From: Pseudomonas weihenstephanensis
GTDB lineage: Bacteria; Pseudomonadota; Gammaproteobacteria; Pseudomonadales; Pseudomonadaceae
Reading direction: 5' to 3'
NCBI RefSeq assembly: GCF_001043055.1
Contig: NZ_JYLF01000004.1
Location: 248,001 to 312,000 of the forward strand
Length of the DNA stretch: 64,000 nt
Part shown: positions 18,440-25,931 of the stretch, piece by piece
How positions within the stretch are numbered: position 1 is the stretch's first letter
How the letters are laid out: each line of letters opens with the position of its first letter
Notes under the pieces: generated by a model
What the model saw: the letters and a program-made list of their open reading frames with translations, nothing else
Told to the model about the DNA's origin: nothing
Databases searched by the model: none
Position numbers and translations under genes: made by a program

Positions 18440-18587
18440 ATCGCCGCTGCCCTCCATCGAATCGATCCCGGTGCACAGGCTCCAATCCGTGATCCTTACT
18501 CGCGCACCGTCATAAAACTGAAACGAACGACGGTCGGTATGCAGGAAAGCCTCCGCCTGCCGATAACGCTGTATAGCACTTAGCCTG

Positions 18588-18616
18588 CATGCTCACTTGT
18601 CAGCGCCGTGAGCATG
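18588..18616. repeat. 9-bp inverted repeat upstream of dipA
   Basis: CATGCTCAC and GTGAGCATG are separated by 11 bases and lie about 75 bases before the dipA start. It could be an operator or a 5'-leader hairpin; no factor is assigned. The rest of the 349-base aceF-dipA gap holds only the two hairpins after aceF and no recognisable gene. Confidence 0.45.
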
Positions 18617-18689
18617 ATGCAACCTTGCCCAAACCGCAGGAACAGGCGCCAGCCCGTGCGTAAACAGCCTTTGTGAAGCGAGTTTCCCA

Positions 18690-21383
18690 ATGAAAAGCCA
18701 GCCCGATGCTGCCCCGCGCGTGGCAGTCGAGGTCGTGACGCAGCTCCCCGTGCCTTCCAGGCTCGGTATGCTGCGTTTCGAGCGGCTTAATGAAGCCAGT
18801 TGGGCCTTGCTCTATCTGGACCCTAATTGCGAACGTCAGTTTGGCCTCGCTGCGGTAGACCTGTGTTCGCTGATCGGCTCACCCTTTGCCAGCCTGATGG
18901 AGCCTGAAGCGCGCTATCGCCTGCACGATGCGATACAAACTCAGCTTGGGGCTGGCCCGCATTACGTGGTGCATTACACCCTGCATACCTCTCGGGGCGC
19001 CTTGAGCCTGATGGAGTTGGGCGAAGCGTACAAACAGCACAATCGGCATTTGCTGCGCGGTTACCTGCTCGTGCTTGAATCCACCCTCAACAGCACCCCG
19101 CCGGTGCCGCTCGCCGACCTCGAAACCCAGAATTCTCGCCTGCAAATCGCGCTGGAGCTTAATCAGCGCGCCCAACAAGAGCAGTTGCAGCATTTGGAGC
19201 GGGTGCGGGCGCAGCAGGACTTGATCCTGCGTCTGGCGCGCCACCGTTATAGTCAAAACAACTCGCTGCAAGAAGCCGCCGAGCTGATTACCCACAGCGC
19301 CTGCGATATCTATCAGATCGACGCTGCCAGCCTGTGGAACCTTGAGGGCAACCGGCTGCTGCCTATTTCCGCCTACGAGCGTGCAAGCCAAGCGCATGTG
19401 GCCAACGAGGTTTTTGACGCCAGTGACTTCCCTGATTATCTCGAAGCCCTGCACACCAGCCGCTCAATCGACGCGCACAACGCCACCCGCGACCCGCGCA
19501 CCCGCGAATTGGCAGCCAGCCTCCGTCGCGGCGACGTGAGCGCGATGCTCGATGCGAGCATCCGCATTGATGGCCAGGTGGTCGGCGTACTGTGCCTGGA
19601 GCAAATTGGCAGTACCCGCGTGTGGCAGTCCGATGAAATTGCTTTTGCCGGCGAGTTGGCGGACCAGTTTGCGCAGGTCATCAACAACCACAACCGCCGC
19701 GCTGCCACCAATGCCTTGCACCTGTTCCAGCGCGCGGTGGAGCAAAGCGCCAACGCCTTTTTGCTGGTCAATTGCGAGGGCCTGGTGGAATACGTGAACC
19801 CCAGTTTTGCCGCCATCACCCAGTACAGCACTGAAGAAGTTCAGGGCCACAAACTCTCAGAGTTGCCCGCACTGGAGAACCTCAGCGAACTGCTGTTCGA
19901 TGCCCAATCGAGCTTAAGCAAAAGCAACAGCTGGCAGGGCGAATTCAAGAGCCGGCGTAAAAATCTGGAACCGTACTGGGGCCAGTTGTCGATTTCCAAG
20001 GTCTACGGCGACAACCGTGAACTGACGCATTACATCGGCATTTACGAAGACATCACCGACGCCAAGCTGGCGCAACAGCGCATCGAGCGGCTGGCCTACA
20101 CCGACAACCTGACCAATCTGGGCAACCGCCCGGCCTTCATCCGCAACCTTGATGAACGCTTCAACCGCAACAGCGAGCAGCCCATCTGCCTGCTGCTGGT
20201 GGACATCGATAATTTCAAGCGCATCAACGACAGCCTCGGCCACCAGACGGGCGACAAACTGCTGATCAGCCTGGCACGCCGCCTGCGTAACAGCCTCAAC
20301 CCTGGCGGCAGCCTGGCGCGCTTTGCCAGCAACGAATTCGCGGTGCTGCTGGACGACACTGACCTGGAGACAGGCCAGCAAATTGCCAGCCAACTGTTGA
20401 TGACCCTCGACAAGCCGATGTTCGTCGACAACCAGTTGATCAGCGTTACCGGCTCGGTTGGCGTGGCAAGCGCGCCGATTCACGGGCGCGACCCGCAGAC
20501 CTTGATGCGCAACGCGGGGCTGGCGCTGCATAAGGCCAAAGCCAACGGCAAACATCAGGTGCAAGTGTTTACCGAAGCGCTGAACGCCGAAGCCAGCTAC
20601 AAGCTGTTCGTCGAAAACAACCTGCGCCGCGCCCTGACCCAAAACGAACTTGATGTGTTCTACCAACCCAAACTCTGCCTGCGTTCCGGCCGGTTATTGG
20701 GGATGGAAGCGTTATTGCGCTGGAACCACCCGGAACGCGGCATGATCCGCCCCGATCAGTTCATCAGCGTGGCGGAAGAAACCGGGCTGATCATCCCTAT
20801 CGGCAAATGGATTGCGCGCCAGGCATGCCGCATGAGCAAGCAATTGAGCGCCGAAGGCTTGGGCAATCTGCAAGTGGCGATCAACCTATCGCCCAAACAG
20901 TTTTCTGACCCGGACCTGGTCGCCTCGATTGCCAGCATCCTCAAGGAAGAACAGCTACCGGCCTCTTTACTGGAGCTGGAACTGACCGAAGGCTTGCTGC
21001 TGGAAGCGACAGAAGACACCCATTTGCAGCTCGATCAGTTGAAAAAGCTGGGGCTGACGCTGGCGATGGACGACTTTGGTACGGGCTACTCATCGCTCAG
21101 TTACCTGAAGAAATTCCCGATCGACATCATCAAAATCGACCGCAGCTTTATCAACGAAATCCCGGACAACCAGGACGACATGGAGATCACCTCTGCCGTG
21201 ATCGCGATGGCGCACAACCTCAAGCTCAAAGTGGTGGCCGAAGGCATCGAAACCGTCGAGCAACTGGCCTTCCTGCGCCGTCATCGTTGCGACGTAGGCC
21301 AGGGATATCTGTTTGACCGACCGATCCCCGGTAGCGAACTGGTAGAAAAGCTTAAACGCTACCCGCGCGGCCCTCTGGCCTGA
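18690..21383 (+). CDS. dipA: GAF-PAS-GGDEF-EAL c-di-GMP phosphodiesterase, DipA-like
   Basis: An 897-residue signalling protein at the position of P. aeruginosa PA5017 (DipA, a phosphodiesterase needed for biofilm dispersion) between aceF and msrA. Domains in order: an N-terminal PAS-like region (about 20-140), a coiled linker, a GAF domain (about 185-340, HSACDIYQIDAASLWNLEGN), a PAS domain (about 350-460, FLLVNCEGLVEYVNPSFAAIT), a GGDEF domain (about 475-630) and an EAL domain (about 640-890). The GGDEF signature is degenerate, reading ASNEF, so it is unlikely to synthesise c-di-GMP. The EAL domain keeps GMEALLRWNHP, NLSPKQF, ELTEG, DDFGTGYSSL and VVAEGIET, so hydrolysis is expected. No membrane segment is seen. 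The start ATG has only a weak ribosome site. Confidence 0.9.
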   Translation: MKSQPDAAPRVAVEVVTQLPVPSRLGMLRFERLNEASWALLYLDPNCERQFGLAAVDLCSLIGSPFASLMEPEARYRLHDAIQTQLGAGPHYVVHYTLHTSRGALSLMELGEAYKQHNRHLLRGYLLVLESTLNSTPPVPLADLETQNSRLQIALELNQRAQQEQLQHLERVRAQQDLILRLARHRYSQNNSLQEAAELITHSACDIYQIDAASLWNLEGNRLLPISAYERASQAHVANEVFDASDFPDYLEALHTSRSIDAHNATRDPRTRELAASLRRGDVSAMLDASIRIDGQVVGVLCLEQIGSTRVWQSDEIAFAGELADQFAQVINNHNRRAATNALHLFQRAVEQSANAFLLVNCEGLVEYVNPSFAAITQYSTEEVQGHKLSELPALENLSELLFDAQSSLSKSNSWQGEFKSRRKNLEPYWGQLSISKVYGDNRELTHYIGIYEDITDAKLAQQRIERLAYTDNLTNLGNRPAFIRNLDERFNRNSEQPICLLLVDIDNFKRINDSLGHQTGDKLLISLARRLRNSLNPGGSLARFASNEFAVLLDDTDLETGQQIASQLLMTLDKPMFVDNQLISVTGSVGVASAPIHGRDPQTLMRNAGLALHKAKANGKHQVQVFTEALNAEASYKLFVENNLRRALTQNELDVFYQPKLCLRSGRLLGMEALLRWNHPERGMIRPDQFISVAEETGLIIPIGKWIARQACRMSKQLSAEGLGNLQVAINLSPKQFSDPDLVASIASILKEEQLPASLLELELTEGLLLEATEDTHLQLDQLKKLGLTLAMDDFGTGYSSLSYLKKFPIDIIKIDRSFINEIPDNQDDMEITSAVIAMAHNLKLKVVAEGIETVEQLAFLRRHRCDVGQGYLFDRPIPGSELVEKLKRYPRGPLA

Positions 21384-21450
21384 CATCGTTGCAACACTCG
21401 GGCACACTGGCGGTCTACATTTTTACAATCTGACTGAGAGGGCTTGAAAA

Positions 21451-22101
21451 ATGGTCTTGCGCTCGGAAATCCTGGTGAATAAAAACGTGCTACCTACTCC
21501 TGAACAAGCCCTGCCGGGGCGCGAAACACCCATGGTGTTGCCTGAATACCATTTTGTTCATAAAGACATCCCGCTGCTGGGGCCTTTTATTGTCAATGTC
21601 GGCTTTGCGATTTTTGGTCTGGGTTGCTTCTGGGGCGCAGAGCGCAAGTTCTGGCAGAAAGACGGTGTTGTCAGTACGGTTGTGGGCTATGCCGGAGGCC
21701 ATACGCCGAATCCGACCTACGAAGAAGTGTGCTCCGGCCTGACCGGTCACAGCGAAGTGGTGCTGGTGGTCTATAACCAGGACAAGGTCAGCTACAAAGA
21801 GCTGCTGAAGATGTTCTGGGAACTGCACGATCCGACACAAGGCATGGGCCAGGGCAACGACATCGGCACTCAATACCGCTCCGTGATCTACTGCACGACC
21901 CCTGAGCAGCTCGACGAAGCATTGGCCAGTAAAAACGCATTCCAGGCCGAACTGACCAAGGCCGGCAAAGGCACTATCACCACTGAAATCGAACAAGCGC
22001 CGACCGTCTATTTTGCCGAGGCTTACCACCAGCAATACCTGGCGAAAAACCCGAATGGCTACTGTGGCATTGGCGGCACAGGCGTGACCTGCCCGATTTA
22101 A
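21451..22101 (+). CDS. msrA: Peptide methionine (S)-S-oxide reductase MsrA
   Basis: A 216-residue cytosolic repair enzyme that reduces S-methionine sulfoxide. The catalytic motif [13 protein letters not shown] (nucleophile Cys at about residue 56), [18 protein letters not shown], and the resolving-cysteine tail [14 protein letters not shown] are all present. The N-terminal extension of about 50 residues (with [12 protein letters not shown]) is usual in Pseudomonas and enterobacterial MsrA. It is 67 bases downstream of dipA with a GAGAGGG ribosome site, and may be transcribed from its own promoter. The neighbourhood dipA-msrA-rlmJ matches other pseudomonads. Confidence 0.96.
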   Translation: MVLRSEILVNKNVLPTPEQALPGRETPMVLPEYHFVHKDIPLLGPFIVNVGFAIFGLGCFWGAERKFWQKDGVVSTVVGYAGGHTPNPTYEEVCSGLTGHSEVVLVVYNQDKVSYKELLKMFWELHDPTQGMGQGNDIGTQYRSVIYCTTPEQLDEALASKNAFQAELTKAGKGTITTEIEQAPTVYFAEAYHQQYLAKNPNGYCGIGGTGVTCPI

Positions 22102-22176
22102 GGCAAGCAAAACCTGTAGATACCGTCTTGACCCTCATCGCGCAAGCGCGATGCCGGGGTCAAACGCTCTGCCCGA

Positions 22177-22510
22177 TCGCAGCCTCGTACCTCGACAGCG
22201 ACTACAAAGGCCCGCGATTACCGGTTACACGCCTGTAGTCGCTGACGAGTCATGCGAGGCTGCGTCCAGCGGCGCAGCCGTCGTAAAACCATTCAACGCG
22301 GTGCCTCAGACACACCGCAGCGCCCAATCGCAGCCGCGTACCTCGACAGCGACTACAAAGGCCCGCGATTACCGGTTACACACCTGTAGTCGCTGACGAG
22401 TCATGCGAGGCTGCGTCCGGCGGCGCAGCCGTCGTCAAACCATTCAACGCGGTGCCTCAGACACACCGCAGCGCCCAATCGCAGCCGCGTACCTCGACAG
22501 CGGCGACTAC
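22177..22510. repeat. Tandem repeat, 151-bp period, built from REP-type hairpins
   Basis: The 421-base gap between msrA and rlmJ contains about 2.2 copies of a 151-bp unit (unit starts at 22177, 22328 and 22479). Each full unit holds a long imperfect hairpin, CGCAGCC(T/G)CGTACCTCGACAG with its counterpart CTGACGAGTCATGCGAGGCTGCG around a core with GACTACA/TGTAGTC arms, plus a second small hairpin GCGGTG...CACCGC. Copies differ at only a few positions. This is a REP/BIME-like array of the kind scattered in Pseudomonas intergenic space, here next to two convergent genes. Open frames running through it are repeat artefacts. Confidence 0.85.
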
Positions 22511-22522
22511 GAAAATGCAGGC

Positions 22523-23359
22523 TTACTCCGCGATCAACCATTCCATCTGCCAGCCGCCTTGGGTTTGGCCCAGTTTCTTGGCCAACCACGGCAACAATTC
22601 ACGCAGCTCTTCTTCCAGGCCCCACGGCGGGTTGGCAATCGCCAAACCCGAACCATTCAGGCTGTAGGGGGTGTCCAGCGGATGCACAAACAGCTCAACT
22701 TGCAGCAATTTCGGCGCCCCCGAACCCGCCAGATCCTGATAAAAGCGGCGCAACTGACGCTTGTCCTTGATCGGGTACCAAATCGCAACAACGGTCTGAC
22801 GCATACGGCTGATGGCGTCTTTCAACGACTCCGTGCAACGCTTCATCTCGTCGAGCTTTTCAAACGGCGGATCGATCAACATCAGCCCGCGCTTTTCTGC
22901 CACCGGCAGCAGCGCACGCGGCACATGCCAGCCTTCACCCAGATGCACCGCTACCCGGCGATCACCCTTCATGTTGTCTTTGAGCAACACGCCGTCTTCC
23001 GGGTGTTTTTCGTTCAACAACACGCGGTCTTGCGAACGGGTCAGGCGCCGCGCCAATTCAGGTGAACCGGGGTAGTAACGTAGCGTTCCATCCGGGTTCA
23101 TCTTGTGCAGCACTTGCATGTAATCGGCTGTTACTGCGGGCAAGTCTTTCTGGCCCCACAAACGGGCGATACCTTCCAGGTACTCACCAGTACGGTTGGC
23201 CTGGTCACCCTGAAGGTCGTACAGACCGATGCCCGCGTGGGTATCAAGGTAAGCAAAAGGCTGTTCTTTACGCGACATCAAGGCGATGAGGCGGGTCAAC
23301 ACAATATGTTTGAGAACGTCGGCATGGTTGCCGGCGTGGAAGGCGTGACGATAGTTCAT
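22523..23359 (-). CDS. rlmJ: 23S rRNA (adenine(2030)-N6)-methyltransferase RlmJ
   Basis: A 278-residue SAM-dependent methyltransferase that modifies A2030 of 23S rRNA. It opens with MNYRHAFHAGNHADVLKHIVL, the conserved start of the family; FAYLDTHAGIGLYDLQG is the SAM-binding loop and LMLIDPPFEKLDEM holds the catalytic DPPF motif. Length is normal. It faces msrA across the repeat array. An AGGAGC ribosome site precedes the ATG. Confidence 0.95.
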   Translation of the reverse strand: MNYRHAFHAGNHADVLKHIVLTRLIALMSRKEQPFAYLDTHAGIGLYDLQGDQANRTGEYLEGIARLWGQKDLPAVTADYMQVLHKMNPDGTLRYYPGSPELARRLTRSQDRVLLNEKHPEDGVLLKDNMKGDRRVAVHLGEGWHVPRALLPVAEKRGLMLIDPPFEKLDEMKRCTESLKDAISRMRQTVVAIWYPIKDKRQLRRFYQDLAGSGAPKLLQVELFVHPLDTPYSLNGSGLAIANPPWGLEEELRELLPWLAKKLGQTQGGWQMEWLIAE

Positions 23360-23448
23360 GGTTGCTCCTGCGCAGGGGGCGAAGTTTACCCTGTGCAGCG
23401 AGTAACGTCAGGGGTTAAGCCGCTCGCCACGCCAAACGGTGTTATCCA

Positions 23449-23787
23449 TCAAACCGCTTGCGGCATCAGCGTCAGATTTTGCACCTTTCGGTCTTCGTTC
23501 CAGTCAAAGAAGAAGCTTCTCTCGGCATCAGCCACGACGACCTGGTTGTCCAGGACTTCTGAGCGGATGACATACCCGGCGATGCTGGGGTCATTTACCG
23601 CCCCCCCTGCATAAAGCCCATACACAAAAGGCGACGCGATCTCACTGTACATTCTTGTTTCAGCCAGCGTCTTGCGACACCCCATGAGGTCATGTGCAAA
23701 CAGCGTAACTGTCCATACGTAATGACGCTGAATAGAAAAAGGCAGTTCGTGGCTGGACACGTAACCGGTAACTGCTCTGTTGGGCAT
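23449..23787 (-). CDS. Small hypothetical protein
   Basis: A 112-residue open frame starting MPNRAVTGYVSSHELPFSIQ and ending VQNLTLMPQAV. The ATG at 23787 is preceded by a strong AAGGAGC at good spacing, which argues for a real gene; a longer frame upstream lacks such a site. It has no signal peptide or membrane segment, and no motif I recognise. Aromatic-rich segments (RHYVWTVTLFAHD, ERSFFFDWNED) suggest a compact folded domain. It lies alone between rlmJ and putP on the minus strand. Confidence 0.55.
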   Translation of the reverse strand: MPNRAVTGYVSSHELPFSIQRHYVWTVTLFAHDLMGCRKTLAETRMYSEIASPFVYGLYAGGAVNDPSIAGYVIRSEVLDNQVVVADAERSFFFDWNEDRKVQNLTLMPQAV

Positions 23788-23910
23788 CTCAACGCTCCTT
23801 GATGAGGTACTCAACACTGAGCACTCACGCAAGATTAGTCGGTGCGTTTGAACAAAAACAGCCTCCAGACCATTCGATGCACAAATGCCGAAATTTCATA
23901 CAGTACGTCC

Positions 23911-23950
23911 AAAAAAAAGCCCGCTCATTTACAGAGACGGGCCTTTTTTA
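23911..23950. terminator. Intrinsic terminator between putP and the small hypothetical gene
   Basis: GCCCG and CGGGC form a short stem, with an A-run on the left and a T-run on the right, so it can act in both directions. It lies downstream of putP (minus strand), about 40 bases past its stop. Confidence 0.8.
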
Positions 23951-23985
23951 ACCACATTTACGGTGTGAGCCGAGGCTCAAATCAC

Positions 23986-25473
23986 TCAGCGGTTTTGCTG
24001 GAAGTCTTTCTCGGCAGCGCTGAAACGCTCAACCATGTTCTTGCTTGGGCCTTTGCCCATCAAGCTAACCACCAGAATGGCGATGCTCGCGAAGATGAAG
24101 CCCGGAATGATCTCGTACAGACCAAACAGCGAGAAGTGTTTCCACACGATCACGGTAATGGCACCCACCAAAATACCGGCCAATGCGCCATTACGGGTCA
24201 TGCCCTTCCACAGTACCGAGATCAGTACCACTGGGCCGAACGCAGCCCCGAAGCCTGCCCATGCATAGCTCACCAGACCCAGAACGCGGTTATCCGGGTT
24301 GGCGGCCAGTACGATGGCGATCAAGGCAACCACCAGCACCATGGCGCGACCGACCCACACCAGCTCAACCTGGGAGGCGTTTTTACGCAAGAAAGCCTTG
24401 TAGAAGTCTTCAGTCAGGGCGCTGGAGCACACCAGCAACTGGCAGCTCAAGGTGCTCATTACCGCAGCCAGAATGGCCGACAACAACACACCGGCAATCC
24501 ACGGATTGAACAGCAGCTTGGCCAGTTCAATGAACACGCGCTCAGGGTTTTCGGTCACAGGACCGGCCACCTCAGGGTGTGCCGAGAAGTACGCGATACC
24601 GAAGAAGCCCACAGCCACAGTACCGGCCAGGCACAGGATCATCCAGGCCATGGAGATACGACGCGCCTTGGCGATCGATTTCACCGAGTCTGCGGCCATG
24701 AAACGCGCCAGAATGTGCGGCTGACCGAAGTAACCCAGGCCCCAGCCCATCAACGAAATAATGCCGATGAAGGAGGTGCCTTTAAGCATGTCGAAGTTGC
24801 TTGGGTCTTTGGCTTCAATGGCCAGGAACGTGGTGTCCACACCGCCCGTGGCCAACAGCACGATGATCGGCGTGAGGATCAACGCGAAAATCATCAGGGT
24901 CGCCTGAACGGTGTCGGTCCAGCTCACGGCCAGGAAACCACCGATAAAGGTGTAGGCGATGGTTGCCGCGGCACCTGCCCACAATGCGGTTTCGTACGGC
25001 ATGCCGAAGGTGCTTTCGAACAGACGGGCACCGGCGACGATGCCGGAAGCGCAGTAGATGGTGAAGAACACCAAAATCACGATGGCCGAGATGATCCGCA
25101 GCAGACCGCTTTTGTCTTCAAAACGGCTGGAGAAGTAATCCGGCAGGGTCAGCGCATCGCCGTTGTGCTCGGTTTGCACCCGCAGGCGACCTGCCACAAA
25201 CAGCCAGTTCAGGTAAGCACCGGTTACCAGGCCAATGGCAATCCAGCTTTCCGACAGACCGGAAACATAAATGGCGCCCGGCAAGCCCATCAACAACCAG
25301 CCGCTCATGTCGGAGGCGCCAGCGGACAGTGCAGTCACAACGCTGCCCAGGCTACGGCCACCCAGAATGTAGTCGGAAAGGTTATTGGTGGAGCGATAGG
25401 CCATAAGGCCAATCAGCACCATTGCCACGATATAGATCACGAACGTGATCAGGGTTGGGTTACTAACACTCAT
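23986..25473 (-). CDS. putP: Sodium/proline symporter PutP
   Basis: A 495-residue inner-membrane transporter of the sodium:solute symporter family, importing proline with Na+. Signatures are YILGGRSLGSVVTALSAGASDMSGWLLMGLPGA, where the S-x-x-x-A-S-D-M-S segment is the Na+/proline site, WNW-like YLNWLFVAGRLR, and multiple hydrophobic helices throughout (13 expected). I chose the ATG at 25473 (MSVSNPTLITFVIY), which gives the normal family length; an upstream in-frame extension to 25566 is not supported. It is divergent from putA with a 458-base control region between, fitting co-regulated proline catabolism. Confidence 0.95.
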   Translation of the reverse strand: MSVSNPTLITFVIYIVAMVLIGLMAYRSTNNLSDYILGGRSLGSVVTALSAGASDMSGWLLMGLPGAIYVSGLSESWIAIGLVTGAYLNWLFVAGRLRVQTEHNGDALTLPDYFSSRFEDKSGLLRIISAIVILVFFTIYCASGIVAGARLFESTFGMPYETALWAGAAATIAYTFIGGFLAVSWTDTVQATLMIFALILTPIIVLLATGGVDTTFLAIEAKDPSNFDMLKGTSFIGIISLMGWGLGYFGQPHILARFMAADSVKSIAKARRISMAWMILCLAGTVAVGFFGIAYFSAHPEVAGPVTENPERVFIELAKLLFNPWIAGVLLSAILAAVMSTLSCQLLVCSSALTEDFYKAFLRKNASQVELVWVGRAMVLVVALIAIVLAANPDNRVLGLVSYAWAGFGAAFGPVVLISVLWKGMTRNGALAGILVGAITVIVWKHFSLFGLYEIIPGFIFASIAILVVSLMGKGPSKNMVERFSAAEKDFQQNR

Positions 25474-25622
25474 TGAATTAAGCCCTGGCATTGTTTTTAT
25501 GTTTAGCAGCGGTCTGGTCGGACGCTCACAAACGTCCTGTTTGAGACGAATAACATAGCCGCGCAATTATGACTGACGTTTCCCCAGGAAAATCATCAGC
25601 CGATGAACCCAACAGCGAAGAG

Positions 25623-25859
25623 GTTGCACCTTAGCGGCGAATGCTATGCAACAAAGCAAATCAGGTGCAACCAGTTTTTGTCTGACAAGTTGCACCTTGT
25701 CGCCTTTTCGTCTCAATTCGGTTTTTTTGCTCCTTTTCGGAGCAAGAACCACACAAAGCCAATCAAAAAGCACCAAGCCTGTGCAAAAAATTCGACTCGA
25801 CTCAAAATCCTGACGAAGCGTCGAACAATCCGTAAAAAAACGGGTTGCACTAGGTTGCA
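25623..25859. promoter_or_regulatory. putP-putA operator: putP-putA intergenic region with six GTTGCA (PutA operator) sites
   Basis: The 458-base gap between putP and putA has GTTGCA on the plus strand at 25623, 25689, 25844 and 25854, and its complement TGCAAC at 25647 and 25666. GTTGCA is the hexamer recognised by the ribbon-helix-helix domain of E. coli PutA, which represses both put genes until proline shifts it to the membrane. Four sites cluster near putP and two, exactly 10 bases apart, lie about 75 bases before the putA start. Most are part of the longer string GGTTGCACCT or close variants. The gap holds no convincing gene; an open frame on the minus strand there has no ribosome site. 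Confidence 0.75.
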
Positions 25860-25931
25860 CCTCTGGGTGCGCACAGCTAATCTTGCCGCCAGCTGCTGCC
25901 GCGCAACTGCGGCACCCATGAGGATAAAAAT

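Noticed and set aside
22177..22510. CRISPR array
   Set aside because: Repeats have a 151-base period with no spacer variety; structure is that of REP units.
22151..22667. Open frames over the msrA-rlmJ gap
   Set aside because: They run through the 151-bp repeat and are repeat artefacts.
23842..25476. Plus-strand frame of about 540 codons opposite putP
   Set aside because: Rich in His, Gln and Gly as expected from reading hydrophobic codons backwards; putP is certain.
25567..25860. Minus-strand frame in the putP-putA gap
   Set aside because: No ribosome site or known domain; it overlaps the GTTGCA operator cluster and is better explained as control DNA.
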